Below, piece after piece: positions 8,761 through 22,057 of a stretch of DNA of 64,000 bases. This DNA is from Azolla caroliniana (Eukaryota; Polypodiophyta). Position 1 is the first letter of the stretch. Every line of letters starts with the position of its first letter. The stretch is from assembly GCA_043228905.1 (NCBI GenBank), contig JBHGNT010000006.1, forward strand, positions 18,228,001-18,292,000, given 5' to 3'. The position numbers and the translations under genes are program-made. Below the pieces are notes generated by a model. It ran no database searches, was not told where the DNA came from, and was given only the letters and a program-made list of their open reading frames with translations.

Positions 8761-11700
8761 CTCCCTCCCTCTGCCTCAAAGATAGGTCACATCTGGTTCG
8801 ACTACCGCTTGGTTTACATTGCGGTTTCTATATTAGAACGATCCGGATCTCTTTATAAGGTTCTAAATCGTGCATTGAAAAAATCGATGAATCTGCTCAG
8901 ATGCTTCTTTGGTTAAGATCGTTCGAGGACAATTCTGTCAAGTAGGTCTTTCTTCCTTCTTTCTCTGCGCTTTTATTTGAAGTGTTTTCCTTTAAATGTC
9001 ATTTCCGGATCGTGAAATCTTTGAGTTTTGCATTGATTGCAACAAAGAGATGAGAGAGAGAGTTTTCATTAAAAAATGAGCGATGTGTATATTCAAATTT
9101 GGTCTTGTACCTTAAACTTAAAATCTTTCTACTCAATAATAATATTATATATATGCAGATGTTATTTGATAATCGCATGTGGTTGACCAAGGGTAAAGAG
9201 AGATCTCATATAATTTCAGTTATAATATGGTCATGGGTCCACATCCCAAAAGTAATGGCACCCATTGAGAAACGTCAAGGATGTCCTTCCATGATGTTTG
9301 ATAGAAGAGATTCCCATAAACCATACAAATATGGGTTATACCTGTGCAGTCTATTGATTTTAAACAACAGTGTACCATACATTAAGTTAATGTTGGAACA
9401 TCCAAACCAAATGTTTATGAACTTGGCCAAATAAATAAATTTCCCTCATATTGATATTTGCTTATGAGCACAAAAACTAGGTGGACTATGTATATGCTTA
9501 GCGTTTGACATTTAACTATAGGAAATGAGTTTTCCATCACAATGCTGTTTGATCCTCAAAAGCAGAGGACTATAGATGGGCTTAAAGTTGGACATATAAA
9601 GACAGAATATATTGTCTTCATCAAAGAATTCTCTTTCCCATTAGAGTCTTATTTTCTGTTTGGGTGTAAAAACTGGTGAGAAATAGATAGGCATAATAAT
9701 CCACATTGAAGTGTAATGTATCTATGAACTTGAGTACTCATATCTCCATTTGAGTGTTATCTCAAGATTTAGAGATTAAGCTAGGATGCATGAAGAATCC
9801 TGGGGTTTGAGAGATATAAAAAAAAATTGCAAGACATCTCTCACGCCTTGAAGAGACTGTAATCCCCACAGGTGCTTGCAATTTCAATAAAAAACTGACT
9901 GGAAAACGTAGTTAGTAGACAATCATTGAAACCAATAGTGTGACTAATTTAGGTCAAAGTTGAGAAACAAAGAAATTTGATTGTCAAACCACAAGGAGAA
10001 AGCAATTAATGCCACTATTTCCACACAAAAACCAGGATTAAATGCATAAACATTGAGGTATAGAGACTAAGAAATTGTAAGGATGACATGCAATGTATTT
10101 CTTCAAGTGTCCTACCAAATTGCAAGGTCTAGAAATATGAAACAAATTTTAAATGTAGTCATTTCATAATTCTGCTCTACCCCTTATAACTTTGCGAAAT
10201 ATGGAATGAATTTTAAATGTAGTTATTTGATAATTCTGCTCTACTCCCTATAACTTTGCAAGTTGGATATGGTTTCATCCATGTCAAATTTTATTGTTAT
10301 AAACTAGTCTCTGAATGAGTTTTAGAAGTTCATCAAAATTGACATATCTATCTATAATGAATCAATTAAGTCCAGTAGACCAATAGAGAATACATTCCTG
10401 TATTCCTATCTTAAGTGCACTCTATTTTCAGAGTTCTGTTCTTCTATTTTGATGATTATTCGAGACCCATCTCTGCTTAGAAGAGATTAAATAAATATCA
10501 GAGTTTCTCAGGGAAGGCACACATAAATGAATCACGGAATTTAGACGTTTTGATGACTGTACACCAAATCACACATTCATTTCTCATAGATTTGCATCCA
10601 TGCTTATGCTGTATGGTAGTAATTCTATCAACATCCTGGCTTGCAAATCTTGGGGAGTAGTCCTCTGTTCGCAGGATAGATTGGATATGATGGGGTTCTG
10701 CCAAACATTTTCTTTAGGCTAATAACTTCAGGATACTGCAAATACACTTTGGACCTTTTGCCTTGCCTTTTCATGGTTTGGATGACCGTTAACTGTATAT
10801 TGCATTCAGTACAATTTCCAGCTTCAACTTGTGGTGTATCTGGAACAGCTACTTATATTGATTGCACTGAGCATGTGAATTGGTTCATATCCTGAAGAAT
10901 TGGCAGGGTGCTTGCACACACTAAAGAAGGCAAGCTTTCCTCATAGGCTGAGGACACACTTGCCTTCCAATTGAATTCAATATAAGTGACATTGCTTTGC
11001 AGCATATGCTCCCAAAATGGTTTCTTGTCTGGGGCTTCCCTCATCATGACTGGGAGACCTATCTTGCATATACCACGCTTTTACTATCCTCATACTAAAG
11101 ACACACAAAAAGTCTAGTGGGATTTTGCAGATTTTATATACAGTTCTGGAAAATTGCCTTTTTGTAATAAATGCATGAAAAGTGTTGTAAATATTACCTC
11201 AATTATGTATTCTCAAAGAACAATATTGTAAGATAACCATCTCTGCCCTAATGGATTTCTAAAGCTTGCCATCACTGACAATCCTAGATGGATATATGTG
11301 GGAGGGATGCTGATGTAGAGAACTGTTTATTCTGCTGTGTTCAATGCAAGTTGATCTTATTCAAAGCAAGTTTTAGCATTTTGTAATGTATGCAATTTCA
11401 AGTTTAAAGATATGAGATTGTTTTTGAGAATCATTGTAGAATTGTATATACAATTGTATGTGCAATGATGGCGCACTGGACACAAAAAGGAGTGGCATGG
11501 ACATTATCTTAAAATCATGGCATTTCTGTTTCTCCATGGATTTTTGATGAATAGAATCTAAAAATAGGTCCTAGGACATGAGTTTTACCTATAACGAATT
11601 TATATGGACCCACCTATTTAGCATGGTATATAAATTTCATCTCACCTATCCAACCAGATGTTAAAGTCCTTAAATTTCTAACCTTTGAGGAACTTATACC

Positions 11701-13038
11701 CCCAGCTCTGAGGCTCTTGAAGAGCTGTTGTGACATCATGGAAGAGAATGTTGATGACAAGATAGATACTTTGTTAAGATTATTGAAGTGCTTAAGAAAC
11801 TTTGGTTCCATAAAAGTTGTAAACCTCTTGTGCTCTGATATGATAGAGAAAAGGTTCTGTGAAATAATATTTGAGAGATTAGCAAATGCAAACATAGTCA
11901 CATGGGACAGGATGGATGCAAGAATTGGATGTCTTGAGTAGGGGAATGGGAATGGCCCTAAGGTAGAGGAATGTGTTCAATCCTTGAATGGAGAAAAACC
12001 TCATCTGAACTAAATCAGGTTCATTAATAATCTTGTTGGAAGTTGTAGTGCATGTTTTGAACCTGATATAATCTCTCATCTGGTCACATAGGACATTCTG
12101 GCCTCTTAAAAGATGATAAAAGAGAGCCGCATGATAGTGTATGGCCCATGAGGTCTTATGCATGATTATATGCTAGGAGTTAGTATGCTGTCCCCAACCA
12201 TGCATGCGAGGAAGTGCTAGAGGCTCTGGTAGAGTGGCTGTGTTGTACAAAGAAGAGCACAACGAAATGCATAATGATGTAGATGTAGGTTATACGTGGT
12301 TATGGATCCAAAGGTGGGAGCACAATGAGTTGTATTGCAATTTGCCACGCCTCTTGCTTATGCACAATTTTCATCTCTATTTACTAGTTTGTAATATTGT
12401 AAGATTCACTAATATGGGGGATATAATGCTATTAGGGAAATTCACTGCATGCAGTAAGAATGAACAAACTTCATTTGACACAAGCGAGACCATGTATGGA
12501 AATTTTGTAGCAATAGAAGTTGGCCTAGAGTGACAAATTCAAGATACAGCGTGAACAGAAAATGGCAAACACTTTCTAGCCATTGGTAGTACATATGGAT
12601 TGGTGATATCCAATGGTTTTGTCACAATGGCCAAGATAAGATGCTTTGACATGTTGGAACCTCAAGGAAAATCCAAGCATGGAGTGATTACTTGATGGGA
12701 TCTCTATCCCGTCTACCCACGATAACAGATTTCACTATCTCTAGTAGACCCATTTGGCAGCAGATCATGCATATCTATGTTTTAAGGTGAAGCTTGAATG
12801 CCAAAAGGATGCATATGCTAAGAATGGGACTATGCATGCTAAATACCAATTTTCTCGAGACAAATTTGGTGCATATAATTGTGAAGCATATAATGGCATG
12901 CCTGATTTGTGGATTTCTAGAAGTAGTCACACAAGGGTTGTCAAAGTCATTGCATTATGCTACAATAAATACCTTTCCCCATGGGCAATGCACATGTACA
13001 TGGTAAATCCAACTTTGGTGTGAACATAGTTAGATGAC
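8761..13038. other. No gene recognised
   Basis: About 4.3 kb of AT-rich sequence with only short chance frames. At about 11857-11940 a plus-strand frame reads FERLANANIVTWDRM, which loosely resembles one pentatricopeptide repeat, but the flanks do not continue the pattern. Confidence 0.4.
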
Positions 13039-13197
13039 TGTTGGATTTCTAGCTACCTGCAAATCTTGGTTATATAAACAATTTTTTGCTTCTTTGTAAT
13101 CATAAGCTTGTTTTTCTTAATCTATTGACTCTTTCTTAAGTCTTCTAAGTGATCTTGTTGTGTGAGTTTGTAGTCTAAGATCCCTACATTTTCTACA
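13039..13197 (+). mobile_element. Putative 5' LTR (or its end) of a decayed copia
   Basis: TGTTGGAT at 13039 and TTCTACA at about 13197 bracket a TATA-like ttatataaac (about 13069-13078), and a tRNA-Met-type primer site follows at once. No 3' LTR remains in the window, so the left border is uncertain; another TGTTGGAA occurs at 12653. Confidence 0.4.
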
Positions 13198-13198
13198 A

Positions 13199-13213
13199 AT
13201 GGTATTAGAGCAG
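13199..13213 (+). other. Primer binding site of the copia at 13-17.7 kb
   Basis: atggtattagagcag is one base away from the common plant TGGTATCAGAGC site complementary to initiator tRNA-Met. Confidence 0.6.
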
Positions 13214-13797
13214 GTTTAGGTTACTTTCTCTATCCTATTCTTCCTGATAGGCATGCAGAGATCTTTCTCATCATCTCTTTCCTCTAAAGAGATGTTGAAG
13301 ATCTCCATCTACAAAGATGAAAAGTTTGAACAACAGAAAACTACACTAGAGGCTATTTTTCTCTATTTTCAAATTTCAGAAAGATTTTGAGCTGATTCTT
13401 TCGACTACTTACTCACCCAAATCGAACTTTTGTTTTGGAGATACCGTGAAAACAAGTTCTGTAGTAGTCTCAAACCCTAACTGCACAACAATTGCAATGA
13501 CCAGTTTTCAGCACAGCATAGTAACTCTTTTCTATTTCTTTCAGACCAATGCATATACTATTCTTCAATATTGCATTGCCTTAATACATCTTGGTGAACA
13601 AAACCACCAAGTATTGCAATATCTCATCTATATTTCTTGTTGGATTTGTTTTTTTGCAATGGCCGGGGAAACTAATATTTTTGGCATTTAACGCTTAAGA
13701 CAAGTTGGAAGATTTTAACTATCCTATGCCGGCATACATGATGGGACATGTATTGGTTGCAAGTAGCTAAGTGACATTGTTATCGGGTCTAATGAAT

Positions 13798-14510
13798 GTC
13801 AACTTCAAGTTCTTATCCAAACTTCCCCTCCCCTTCAAGAACAACCGACGCAAATAATGCTTCAAGCTCTATTCCTCAACAACCCAACTTAAGTGGGAAG
13901 GTAAGGATGTTCAAGCCCATGCTCTTATTGCATTGTCAGTAAAACGATACATTGTTCCACATATCTGATGTTGCACCATCTCCAAAGGTAGTTGGGATGT
14001 GTTAAAGAATTTATATGCTCAAAGGAACGAACCAAGAGTTATGCTCAAGCAACAACTTGAAGATGGAAGAAGGTGATTCCATGGATGTATTTGTGACCAA
14101 GATCAAAGACTTCAAAGAACATCTACTCAACATTGATAAAGTGATTTTTGACAAGCAATTAGCTTCTACAACTCTTCTAGATTCATATTAAGGTTTCGTC
14201 ACTATAACAAGGCTTCTTACAAGAGGTAAAGAGAGATTTAGCTTTGATGTGCTAATCTCCCTTCTCTTATAGGAATCTTAGTCTCAAGCAAATCTAGATG
14301 TTCTTGACAGTGATGATCAAACTTTTGTTACCTCTTCTAAGTTCAAAAGTCAAGAAGGAAAAAACAAAAACCTTCCTTCTAAAGGCAATGATGTTTGGAC
14401 TTTCCATGAGGTCAAGAAGAAAAGGTGCAATTACTATCATAAACAAGGTGATGACATTAGTGAATTTTGAAAGAGGAAACTAGTGAAGAAAATAAAAAAT
14501 GAGCTGGTTT
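13798..14510 (+). pseudogene. Decayed copia gag
   Basis: Fragments in shifting frames match a copia gag of the UBN2 type: SWDVLKNLYAQ, then DSMDVFVTKIKDFKEHLL, then a zinc-knuckle remnant CNYYHKQGDD in which a Cys and the His are lost. Stops and frameshifts interrupt it throughout. Protease-region debris follows at about 14550-14815 (VLYVPSIKENLL). Confidence 0.65.
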
Positions 14511-15136
14511 GAGCACACATAGCTCAACATGAGTAGGCATTCTCCATATACACGGTGTATGATCCCTCGAAGGATGACACATGTTTAACCTCTTGCAAAA
14601 ATTTCTTTGTCACACTTGAAGATGCTTGTTATAAGGCAGACACAATTACTTGTGCGCAATAATGTTGCTTACATTATCAAAGCCATTGGTCAAGTTCATA
14701 TTATAGTCGTCAATGGGGATGTAGTCACCTTGAACAACGTTCTCTATGTCCCTAGCATAAAGGAAAACCTTCTTTTGGTTTCCACCATTTCTATGCATGG
14801 ATATCTTGTTTAATTTCTCTATGACAAATGTACAATATAGGATCATACGAAGAGTGATATCATTATCACAACAAATATCTTGTTCAACAGCCTTTACAAG
14901 CTCGACATATATAAGAGATTTGATGACTAAAATGCATTAATGGTGGATGCCTAAACACAAAGAAATTCCAAACTAGGGAACACTTGGTTCGACCATTTAA
15001 TTTTCAACGACCTTGCACAGTTTAATAAGCATGATATGGTATGCAGTCTTCCATTCATGTACCATCTAATTGTGTTTGTGAGGGCGCTATTCTAGGAAAG
15101 ATGCAAAAACTTTGATTTCCAAAAGATGCAAATGTT

Positions 15137-15830
15137 TTGGCAACACACAAGCTTCAACTTGTACATAGTGATGTATGCGGCCAAATGAGAACATTATCGA
15201 CTGGAGAATATCTTTATTTTCTTACATTCATTGATGATGCTACCCGACACACTTGGGTATATCCTTTGAAGGAGAAATCCAACATTTTTTCATGCTTCAA
15301 AGAATTCTTACACCTTGTTGAAAATCTTAGTCGTCATAAACTCATTACTCTTTGCACTGATAGAGGGGGTGAATACATGTCTCAAGAGTTCAATGCTTTA
15401 TTGAGGGACACCGATATTATCCATCAAAGCATCACTCCATACACACCACAACAAAATGGTTTGGCTGAGAGAGAATAAATCTCTCATGGAGATGGCAAGA
15501 TGCATGCACGCTGGTAAGAACCTACCTCATAAGTTTTGGTTGAAAGATTTAATGTGTGCAAACTAAGTGTCAAATAGATTTCCCACAAAAGCACTTAACA
15601 CTCACTCTATATGAGGCTTGGAGTGGTGACAAAACAACTGTTGGTCACATCAGAATATTTGGAAGCTTGGCTTATGCATTTGTGCCAGCACAACAGTGCC
15701 ATAAGCGTCAAGACAAAACAACCAAGTTCAATTTCGTTGGCTACAACAAATAAAGCAAAGGTTATCAGTTGTTTCAGCCTACCACTGGTAAGGTCATCAT
15801 CAGCTGGGATGTGATATTTGCTGAAAATGC
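15137..15830 (+). pseudogene. Decayed copia integrase
   Basis: The first 113 codons keep the core: LVHSDVCGQM with the first catalytic Asp, TDRGGEYMSQEF with the second, and TPQQNGLAERE with the Glu. A stop follows immediately, and the C-terminal part continues in other frames (GSLAYAFVPAQQ near 15661). The product would be an inactive fragment of the enzyme that joins cDNA to the chromosome. Confidence 0.75.
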
Positions 15831-16270
15831 AGCTCAACCACTTGTGGATTGCTCCAAAGAGCCCATTCTTGATCAACCAAATGCATTTGATACTTCGTTA
15901 CCATTGCTCCAAAATGCCGTGTTTTAAGGTAATCAACAACTAACCCAACCTCATAGAGGTAATGTGCAGGTTTTGCGTCAGCATCAACATGCTCCAAACA
16001 AGGATGTAGAGTTGCCAAACAATGCTCAAATTGATCTCTTGCAACAGTTCACTATAGTTGAACATGAGCAACCAAACATTGTGGACAATAATGCTGATTT
16101 ACAGTCATTAATCAACATGATGCTGACATGGAATTGGAGGAAGAACAAGCCTCTTCTAAGCAAGCAAGAACAATCCCTAAATGGCTGATTAACACTCTTA
16201 TGGACGCAAACTCACATTTCCTCTTCAAGGTAAAATTGGGTCAGCCAATCAGCAAGCTGAACTGCATTAT

Positions 16271-17721
16271 GTGCATCATGCTCTTATTGCTGAAATTTGT
16301 AATGAGGAGCCACTTTCTCTTGAGGATGCATTAGCACATGCCTATTGGGTTGAAGCCATGAAATCAGAACTTGAGTCCATCTACAAGAAAAACACTTGGG
16401 AATTATGTGATCTACCTAAAGGTAGAAAAGTAGTTGCCATCAAGTGGATTTACGAAGTCAAGCGTAATGCGGATGATAGTGTTGATCGTTTTAAAGCAAG
16501 ACTTGCAGCAAAAGGTTGCTCCCAAAACGAGGGGATACACTATGAACCTTTGCCCTCACTTCAAGGATAGCTACAATAAGAGCTAACAGTTGTTGCAGCC
16601 ACAAATAAAGGGTGGGAGGCTCACCGATTGGACATTAAAACCGCCTTCTTAGATGGAGATTTAGAAGAAGAGGTTTATCTAACTCAACCTCCCGGTTTTT
16701 TCATTAAAGGTACAAAACTAAAGTTTGCAGGATACTTTAAGCTTTGTATGGCTTGATACAAGCACTTTGTGAGGAATGCAAAGGCCCATGCTCATCTTCT
16801 TCAACTCGGTTTGTGAATAGCCCAACTGAAAGCACTCTCTATGTTCAAAAGGATGGAGAAAAATCACTAATTGTTGTGGTTTATGCTGATGATTGGCTAA
16901 TTACAGTAGCTAATGAGCAAGAAATTGCAGATTTCAAGGCTGATCTTAGTAAGACATTTGAATGCACAGAACTTGGTCATCTCCATTACTACCTCAGCAT
17001 TCAACTCATTACCGTTGAGGGGGGCATTTTCTTGAATCAACGGAAGTACATCGAAAAGTTCCTACAACGATTCAGATTTGAAGAGTGCAAGCCAATCCCC
17101 ACTCATGTAGAAGCAGGTTTCATATTCTCATATCAAGACAAAGGAAAACTAGCCGATGCACTCTTATACCAATAAGTTGTAGGTTTTTTGTTATTTTTGT
17201 GCAACATGCGACCTGACATTCAATGTGCAGTTTTGCAATCAAGTAGGTTTATGCACAGCCCTGGAATATAGCATTGGCAACCAGCCAAGTGGGTTTCCTG
17301 TTACCTCAAAGGCACTATGGATTCAGCCTCTTCTATGGAGAAGGCAATTTGTCTACTTTAATAGCCTTCAATGATGGTGATCAGAGTGGCTGCTATGGTA
17401 CTCGTGTGTCACGCAGTGGCACTTGTTTCACTATTGACAATTCTTGTATTTCCTGGATCAACAAGAAGCGGTCAATATTGGCAACATCAAGTTGTGAAGC
17501 CGAATTTAGAACAACATTCAGGCTATAGTACAGCTATACAATAGAGTGTGTTTGGGTCAAGAGATTATTGTCTGATTCGTCACTTGAACAAACATACATC
17601 TCCTACTTGTATATTTATAGATAGTCAAAGTGCCTTGGTTATTGCAAGGAATGCCGTCTTCAATGCACGTACAAAACACATTGAGGTGAATTATCATTAT
17701 GTGAGGGAGTGGCTCCATGCT
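16271..17721 (+). pseudogene. Decayed copia reverse transcriptase and RNase H
   Basis: Recognisable in several frames: EDALAHAYWVEAMKSELESI and WELCDLPKGRK (RT start), DIKTAFLDGDLEEEVYLTQP, an active-site remnant VVYADDWLI (normally YVDD), LHYYLSIQL, then RNase H pieces (SCISWINKKRSILATSSCEAEF) and KHIEVNYHYVREWL. Stops lie at 16568, 17173 and elsewhere. The frame ends abruptly at 17721, where the 3' end of a minus-strand LINE begins. Confidence 0.75.
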
Positions 17722-20035
17722 AAAGAAAGAAAGAAAGATATATTAACGTCTTTTAAGAGGCCAAAATGGCCTATAAGACCAAACAGGAGATTACATCTTC
17801 GGTGTTGTCTCGTCTTTGAGAACAACAAATCAAAATAAAATAAATATTAAATCAAAATAAAATAAATATTATTCAGTAAATAAGATAAAAAGAGACGAGG
17901 GAATCTGGTTTGCAGCACATGTGAGATTCTCAAGTTAGATATATTGTAGCTTTTGTCTTTGAAAGATCTCTAGCATAGGTCGATCCAGAATGGAAATGTC
18001 TCCGAACTGAGGAAAGCACCTGCGATGGCAGGAGATAATGGCCTTAAATTGTCGATGACAAGGGTGTTGAGGTTGTGGTCCATGGGGCTAGGGCCTTCGT
18101 GCACGACAAATTGCTATCGCTCGATCTATTGTAACTCCTTTGTTATGTCCTGGGCGGGAACCCATTTCTGTATCCCTTGATTGACTTGTAGCATTAGTAG
18201 GAGTCATGAGGCTAAAGAAAGTTGTGATTGTTCTTTGTGGATGAGCTTGTGCGGCTGTATTCTTCAACAACTTTTCTCGATGTCTCTTGAGCTCTAGCAA
18301 GAAAAGTCCTAGCCACCGTTGGTCCTCATATTCTATTACTTTGCGTAGCTGTCAAAGCCTTTTTTAAAGAGGCAATGGTATCTCCCTTTGATTTCATAAA
18401 GGGCACTATAGTGACAAACATAGTGTTCTTCGGATTCCACTCCATGATGACACAATTGGCAAATTCTTTCTTCTAGAGGTATTCGTGTATATCTGCCTAA
18501 CTCAATTTGTAACTGATGTGATGAAGTTCGCAGCTGCCCTATCACATTGCGCAACACATAGGATAGATGTATGTCCATATAAGGTGGCCTGGTGATGAAT
18601 CCATCTGCCGATGTGTGTAAGAAGTGTGTCTTATAGTGGGCCATCTTCGTATCAGTGGTATTTTGGGGCTGATCCATGTTATCTTGTTTTTCAAGTTAAT
18701 AATATCAGTTCGGATCACTCTATTCTTTTCCACTTTGGTCATATTTAGATGGGGACAGTCCAAGCTATATTGGAACGGGGGTAGTGCATTTATACTCATG
18801 CCATGTGACTCGAACCATTGCTGCATTTCAGCATACCAACAATGAATGTCTCCATTTTCAGCCAATTGTCTTGATGACATAAGTGCCAACCTTGGGTACC
18901 TTCGTTTAGGGAGCTCCCAAAGGAATTGGATAAATGTCGCTGATTGGAACAATGCCTCGGTGATTATAGGTGTTGCTCCCATTTCTGCCCGATTATATCA
19001 TGAGGCACCGATGCTTTTTTCCTTATCATTCGGGCAATCACTGACACTAAAGGTCTCTCTAAATCTTTCCAATGATTTGCCTTGTTAAGACTAGCTCCCC
19101 ACGTTTCTACTCCATAGAGAAGAGTTGGTGTGACAAGTGTATCAAATAACCACAACTTAGTTTGTGGCCCTTGGAACTACAAATGTGCACATTGTCTGTC
19201 GAGAACACCAAGGGCTGCATATCCACGAGGAAGTTGGGCAGAAGCAGCCTCCCGTAAGGAGAACCTAGGCCCTGTAAATATTACTCCTAGGTATGTGTAG
19301 GAGTGTGTGTATTCCACCTTTTCCTCTCCCAAGAAAAATTCCAGTTCTGATCTTGTTACCCATGCTTGAGTGGTGTTAAACACCATCACTTTAGTTTTAT
19401 CCATGTTTATCGACAAACCTTTGTCCGTACAAAATAGTTGCAAGGCATTTAGATGTTTTAGTAGTCCCTCCAGAGAGTCAGAAATCAGCACAATATCATC
19501 AGCATATAGTAATATTTGTATAGCTATACCTGCTAGGCATGCTCCTGAACCCTCGAATCTTTGTATGTAATGTGATACCTCATCTATATAGAAACCAAAG
19601 AGAGTGGGAGATAGTGGGCATCCTTGCTTCACTCCGATGGTGCTAGCCACCGCCTCTGATAAACTCTTGGAATACCACACTTTTCTTGACATGGATTCAT
19701 AGAGTGCATAGATTCCCCATTGCATATCTGTAGGAACACCAAGGGCTTCTAGCCGTTGCATAAGCCGAGCACGTGGCACAATGTCAGGCTTTTTGGAAAT
19801 CCAAAAAGCAGCAATAAATCCTCTTATTGTGGGCTTTGCCCTCCTCAATAACGGCCCAGAGGGTCAATATGTGATCGAAGGTTGTGAACCCCTTCTGAAA
19901 GCCTGCCTGTCCCGCTGAACGGAAGCCATTCTGCTCTGCCCATATACTCAATCCTGATTCTAGAATCAAGCCCATATAGGTTTAGTCAAGGAATGGCCAA
20001 TCATGATTGTCCTATAGTTGTTTGGCATCATGGGT
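17722..20035 (-). mobile_element. 5'-truncated LINE, copy 1, decayed
   Basis: The element reads leftwards. Its 3' end is a TTTC-type tail (GAAAGAAAGAAAG on the plus strand) at 17722. Moving upstream: a 3' UTR shared with the copy at 29.8 kb; a Cys/His-rich C-terminus (RICQLCHHG..EEHYVCH) at about 18400-18480; and a reverse transcriptase with IQILLYADDIVLISDS (about 19480-19525), GVKQGCPLSP (about 19615) and GFTTFDHI. It stops at the RT start (NYRTIMIGHYLAKLY is shared with copy 2), where a copia LTR begins. The endonuclease is missing, so this is a truncated retroposed copy. The clade is uncertain; it is not the zf-RVT L1 type seen at 47-49 kb. Confidence 0.8.
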
Positions 20036-20254
20036 TGAAGGCAGCACGAGGATTAGGGTTTCGGTCAAAAACATAGAGGGAGAGAGTCTGAGTCAGAGAC
20101 AAAGGGAGAGAGAGCAATGCACGCTGTCTTGGGTACAAAGAGTGTACCTCTTTTTTGGTTTTTAGATATTATGTATATACAAGTCAAAAGTGTGCTATGA
20201 GTGCGTTCACACTCGTGCACTAATAAAAGGCACGATGGCCCTTTATTCCCAACA
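20036..20254 (-). mobile_element. 3' LTR of an internally deleted copia
   Basis: Read on the minus strand the 219-bp LTR starts TGTTGGGAAT (at 20254) and ends GCCTTCA (at 20036). The part at 20036-20142 is repeated at 21949-22057. A purine tract (CTTTTGGTGGGAGG on the minus strand) sits at 20255-20268, just before the LTR. Confidence 0.75.
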
Positions 20255-20268
20255 ACCTCCCACCAAAA

Positions 20269-21857
20269 GGCAATGTGCCATGAGAAGAAAAAAGAAAAGA
20301 AAAAGAAAGTCAGCTAAGTCCAAGTATGTAGAAAGCTGAACTGCATACATCTGAATGTACTAACTCAAGTGGGGACGACTTCAGCAAAAGAGACTTTTTA
20401 TGAGATGTTTGTAAATGTTTACCATAAATGCAATGATCACAATGTTCAAAATCAGCATAACAAAGACATGGCAAGTAACCCAAACGAGACGATTTTTATA
20501 CCAGTTTCACTCATGTGTCCCAACCGGCCATGCCACAAAGAAACACTAGGCTGCTCGGTTATGGCAACAACATGGTCACTCACACTAGACACATGGAGAG
20601 GATACAAAGTATCACTTTTACTACCCTTGGCAATAACTGTAGATCCCTTACAAATCTTCCATTTCCCATCACCAAAGGTTGTGTGAAATCCATCATCATC
20701 TAGCTGTCCTGTGCTAATCAAGCTCTTCTTGAGCTGAGGTACATGCCGTACATGCTGAAGTGTGAAAGCAGAACCATGCTGAAACTGTAATTGCACAGTG
20801 CCAATAACTGCAATTTCACATGCATAGTTGTCCCCAAGATGGGCAACACCATGTCGACCCCCTGTGTAATCCGAAAACCACTCACGATGAGGGGTGACAT
20901 GAAAAGAAGCACCGGAATTGAGTATCCAAGTGTGCATGTCATCATCCGTATCTGCCAGTAAAGCATGTTCTCTATGGCATGATGAAACAAAGAGTGCATC
21001 ATTTCCACTGTCACTATCATGAGTGACTACATTCACCTCTTCAATTTTAGTATTGCCTTTTCTTCGGTTGAATGTCTCTCTTTTCTTCTATGAAATCATC
21101 TATCTTCTTGCCCTTTCCTTTCTCTTTCTTCCATTTGAAACAATCACGTTTAAAGTGACCCTTTTTGCCACAGTGATGGCATTCTACATCTTTACCATGT
21201 GATTTACTATGGCCATAACTATTAGATTTGCCTCTGTTGTGACCTACCCCATATGCAACGCAGTAGAGTACTTATTGGATGCATTGTTTTGCCGACTCAT
21301 CTCTTCCTGAGTAGAGAACTCTCTACATCGGCATAAAGAAGCATCGCATTTGAATTGCTCATAGCAGTCCTGAAAGTATCAGCTGGCTGGGTGCAAAGTA
21401 AAAACATGGCCTTAAACTCATCATCAATGATGAATTTCAAGGCAACCAGCTGGCTGAAAATGGAATTGAACTCACTCAGGTGAGTTGACATGGGTGTGCC
21501 CTCTGTCATACGCAAATCCATAAGTTTCTTAAGGCAATAAACTTTGCTAGCTGCCGTCTTCTGGGCATACAGTTCCTGTAGTCTAGTCCATATAGAATAG
21601 GCACAGTCCAAACCTTCAATATTAAACAGCAAGGCATCAGAAATCGACAAGTCAATAGTCGAGCGTTCAAGCTCGTTCAACTCTTGCCAATCATCTTGGT
21701 CCATATTTGTAGGCTTTACCACTTTGACTTTAATAGGCTTTGCATGCTTCTTCTGCAACAGGATGTTGTAGCACTGCTTTTTCCAAACTGCAAAGTTATG
21801 TGCACCCTCAAGCTTCTGGATGTGCATAAGGTGGCTACTGTCACTGCTGCTAGTCAT
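20269..21857 (-). pseudogene. Minus-strand copia gag-protease remnant with pol deleted
   Basis: From right to left: gag (21297-21857; HNFAVWKKQCYNILLQKK, then a UBN2-like segment); a zinc knuckle CHHCGKKGHFKRDC near 21137-21196 in another frame; a protease region with WILNSGASFHVTP (about 20930), where the catalytic Asp of DSGAS is replaced by Asn; a pre-integrase segment with LWHGRLGHMS (about 20500-20530); then LELVHSDVC near 20360. Integrase, RT and RNase H are absent before the 3' LTR. The copy is an internal-deletion derivative and cannot move by itself. Confidence 0.75.
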
Positions 21858-21937
21858 GATTTCTTAGCCCAAATGGAGGACCAAACTTGCTCTGTAGAAA
21901 ATGTGACCTGCTTTGCAAAAAACCCTAAACTTGGCTC

Positions 21938-21947
21938 TGATACCAGT
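21938..21947 (-). other. Primer binding site of the minus-strand copia
   Basis: TGGTATCAGAG read on the minus strand lies 1-2 bases from the LTR end at 21949, as expected for a tRNA-Met-primed element. Confidence 0.75.
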
Positions 21948-21948
21948 T

Positions 21949-22057
21949 TGAAGGCAACACGAGGATTAGGGTTTAGGTCAAAAACAGAGAGGGAGAGAGT
22001 CTGAGTGAGACACAAAGGGAGAGAGAGAGATGCACGCTATCTTGGGTACAAAGAGTC
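21949..22057 (-). mobile_element. Truncated 5' LTR of the minus-strand copia
   Basis: This is the counterpart of 20036-20142, with the same GCCTTCA end and GAGAGAG-rich core. Homology stops near 22057, so the upstream half including the promoter is lost. Confidence 0.7.

Noticed and set aside
9099-9434. 111-codon open frame
   Set aside because: AT-rich chance frame with no domain, exon-like borders or context.
11717-11941. Possible pentatricopeptide-repeat gene fragment (NIVTWDRM)
   Set aside because: Only one motif-like stretch; neighbouring repeats and frame continuity are absent.
12754-13023. 89-codon frame next to the copia LTR
   Set aside because: No similarity recognised and composition like the flanking noncoding DNA.
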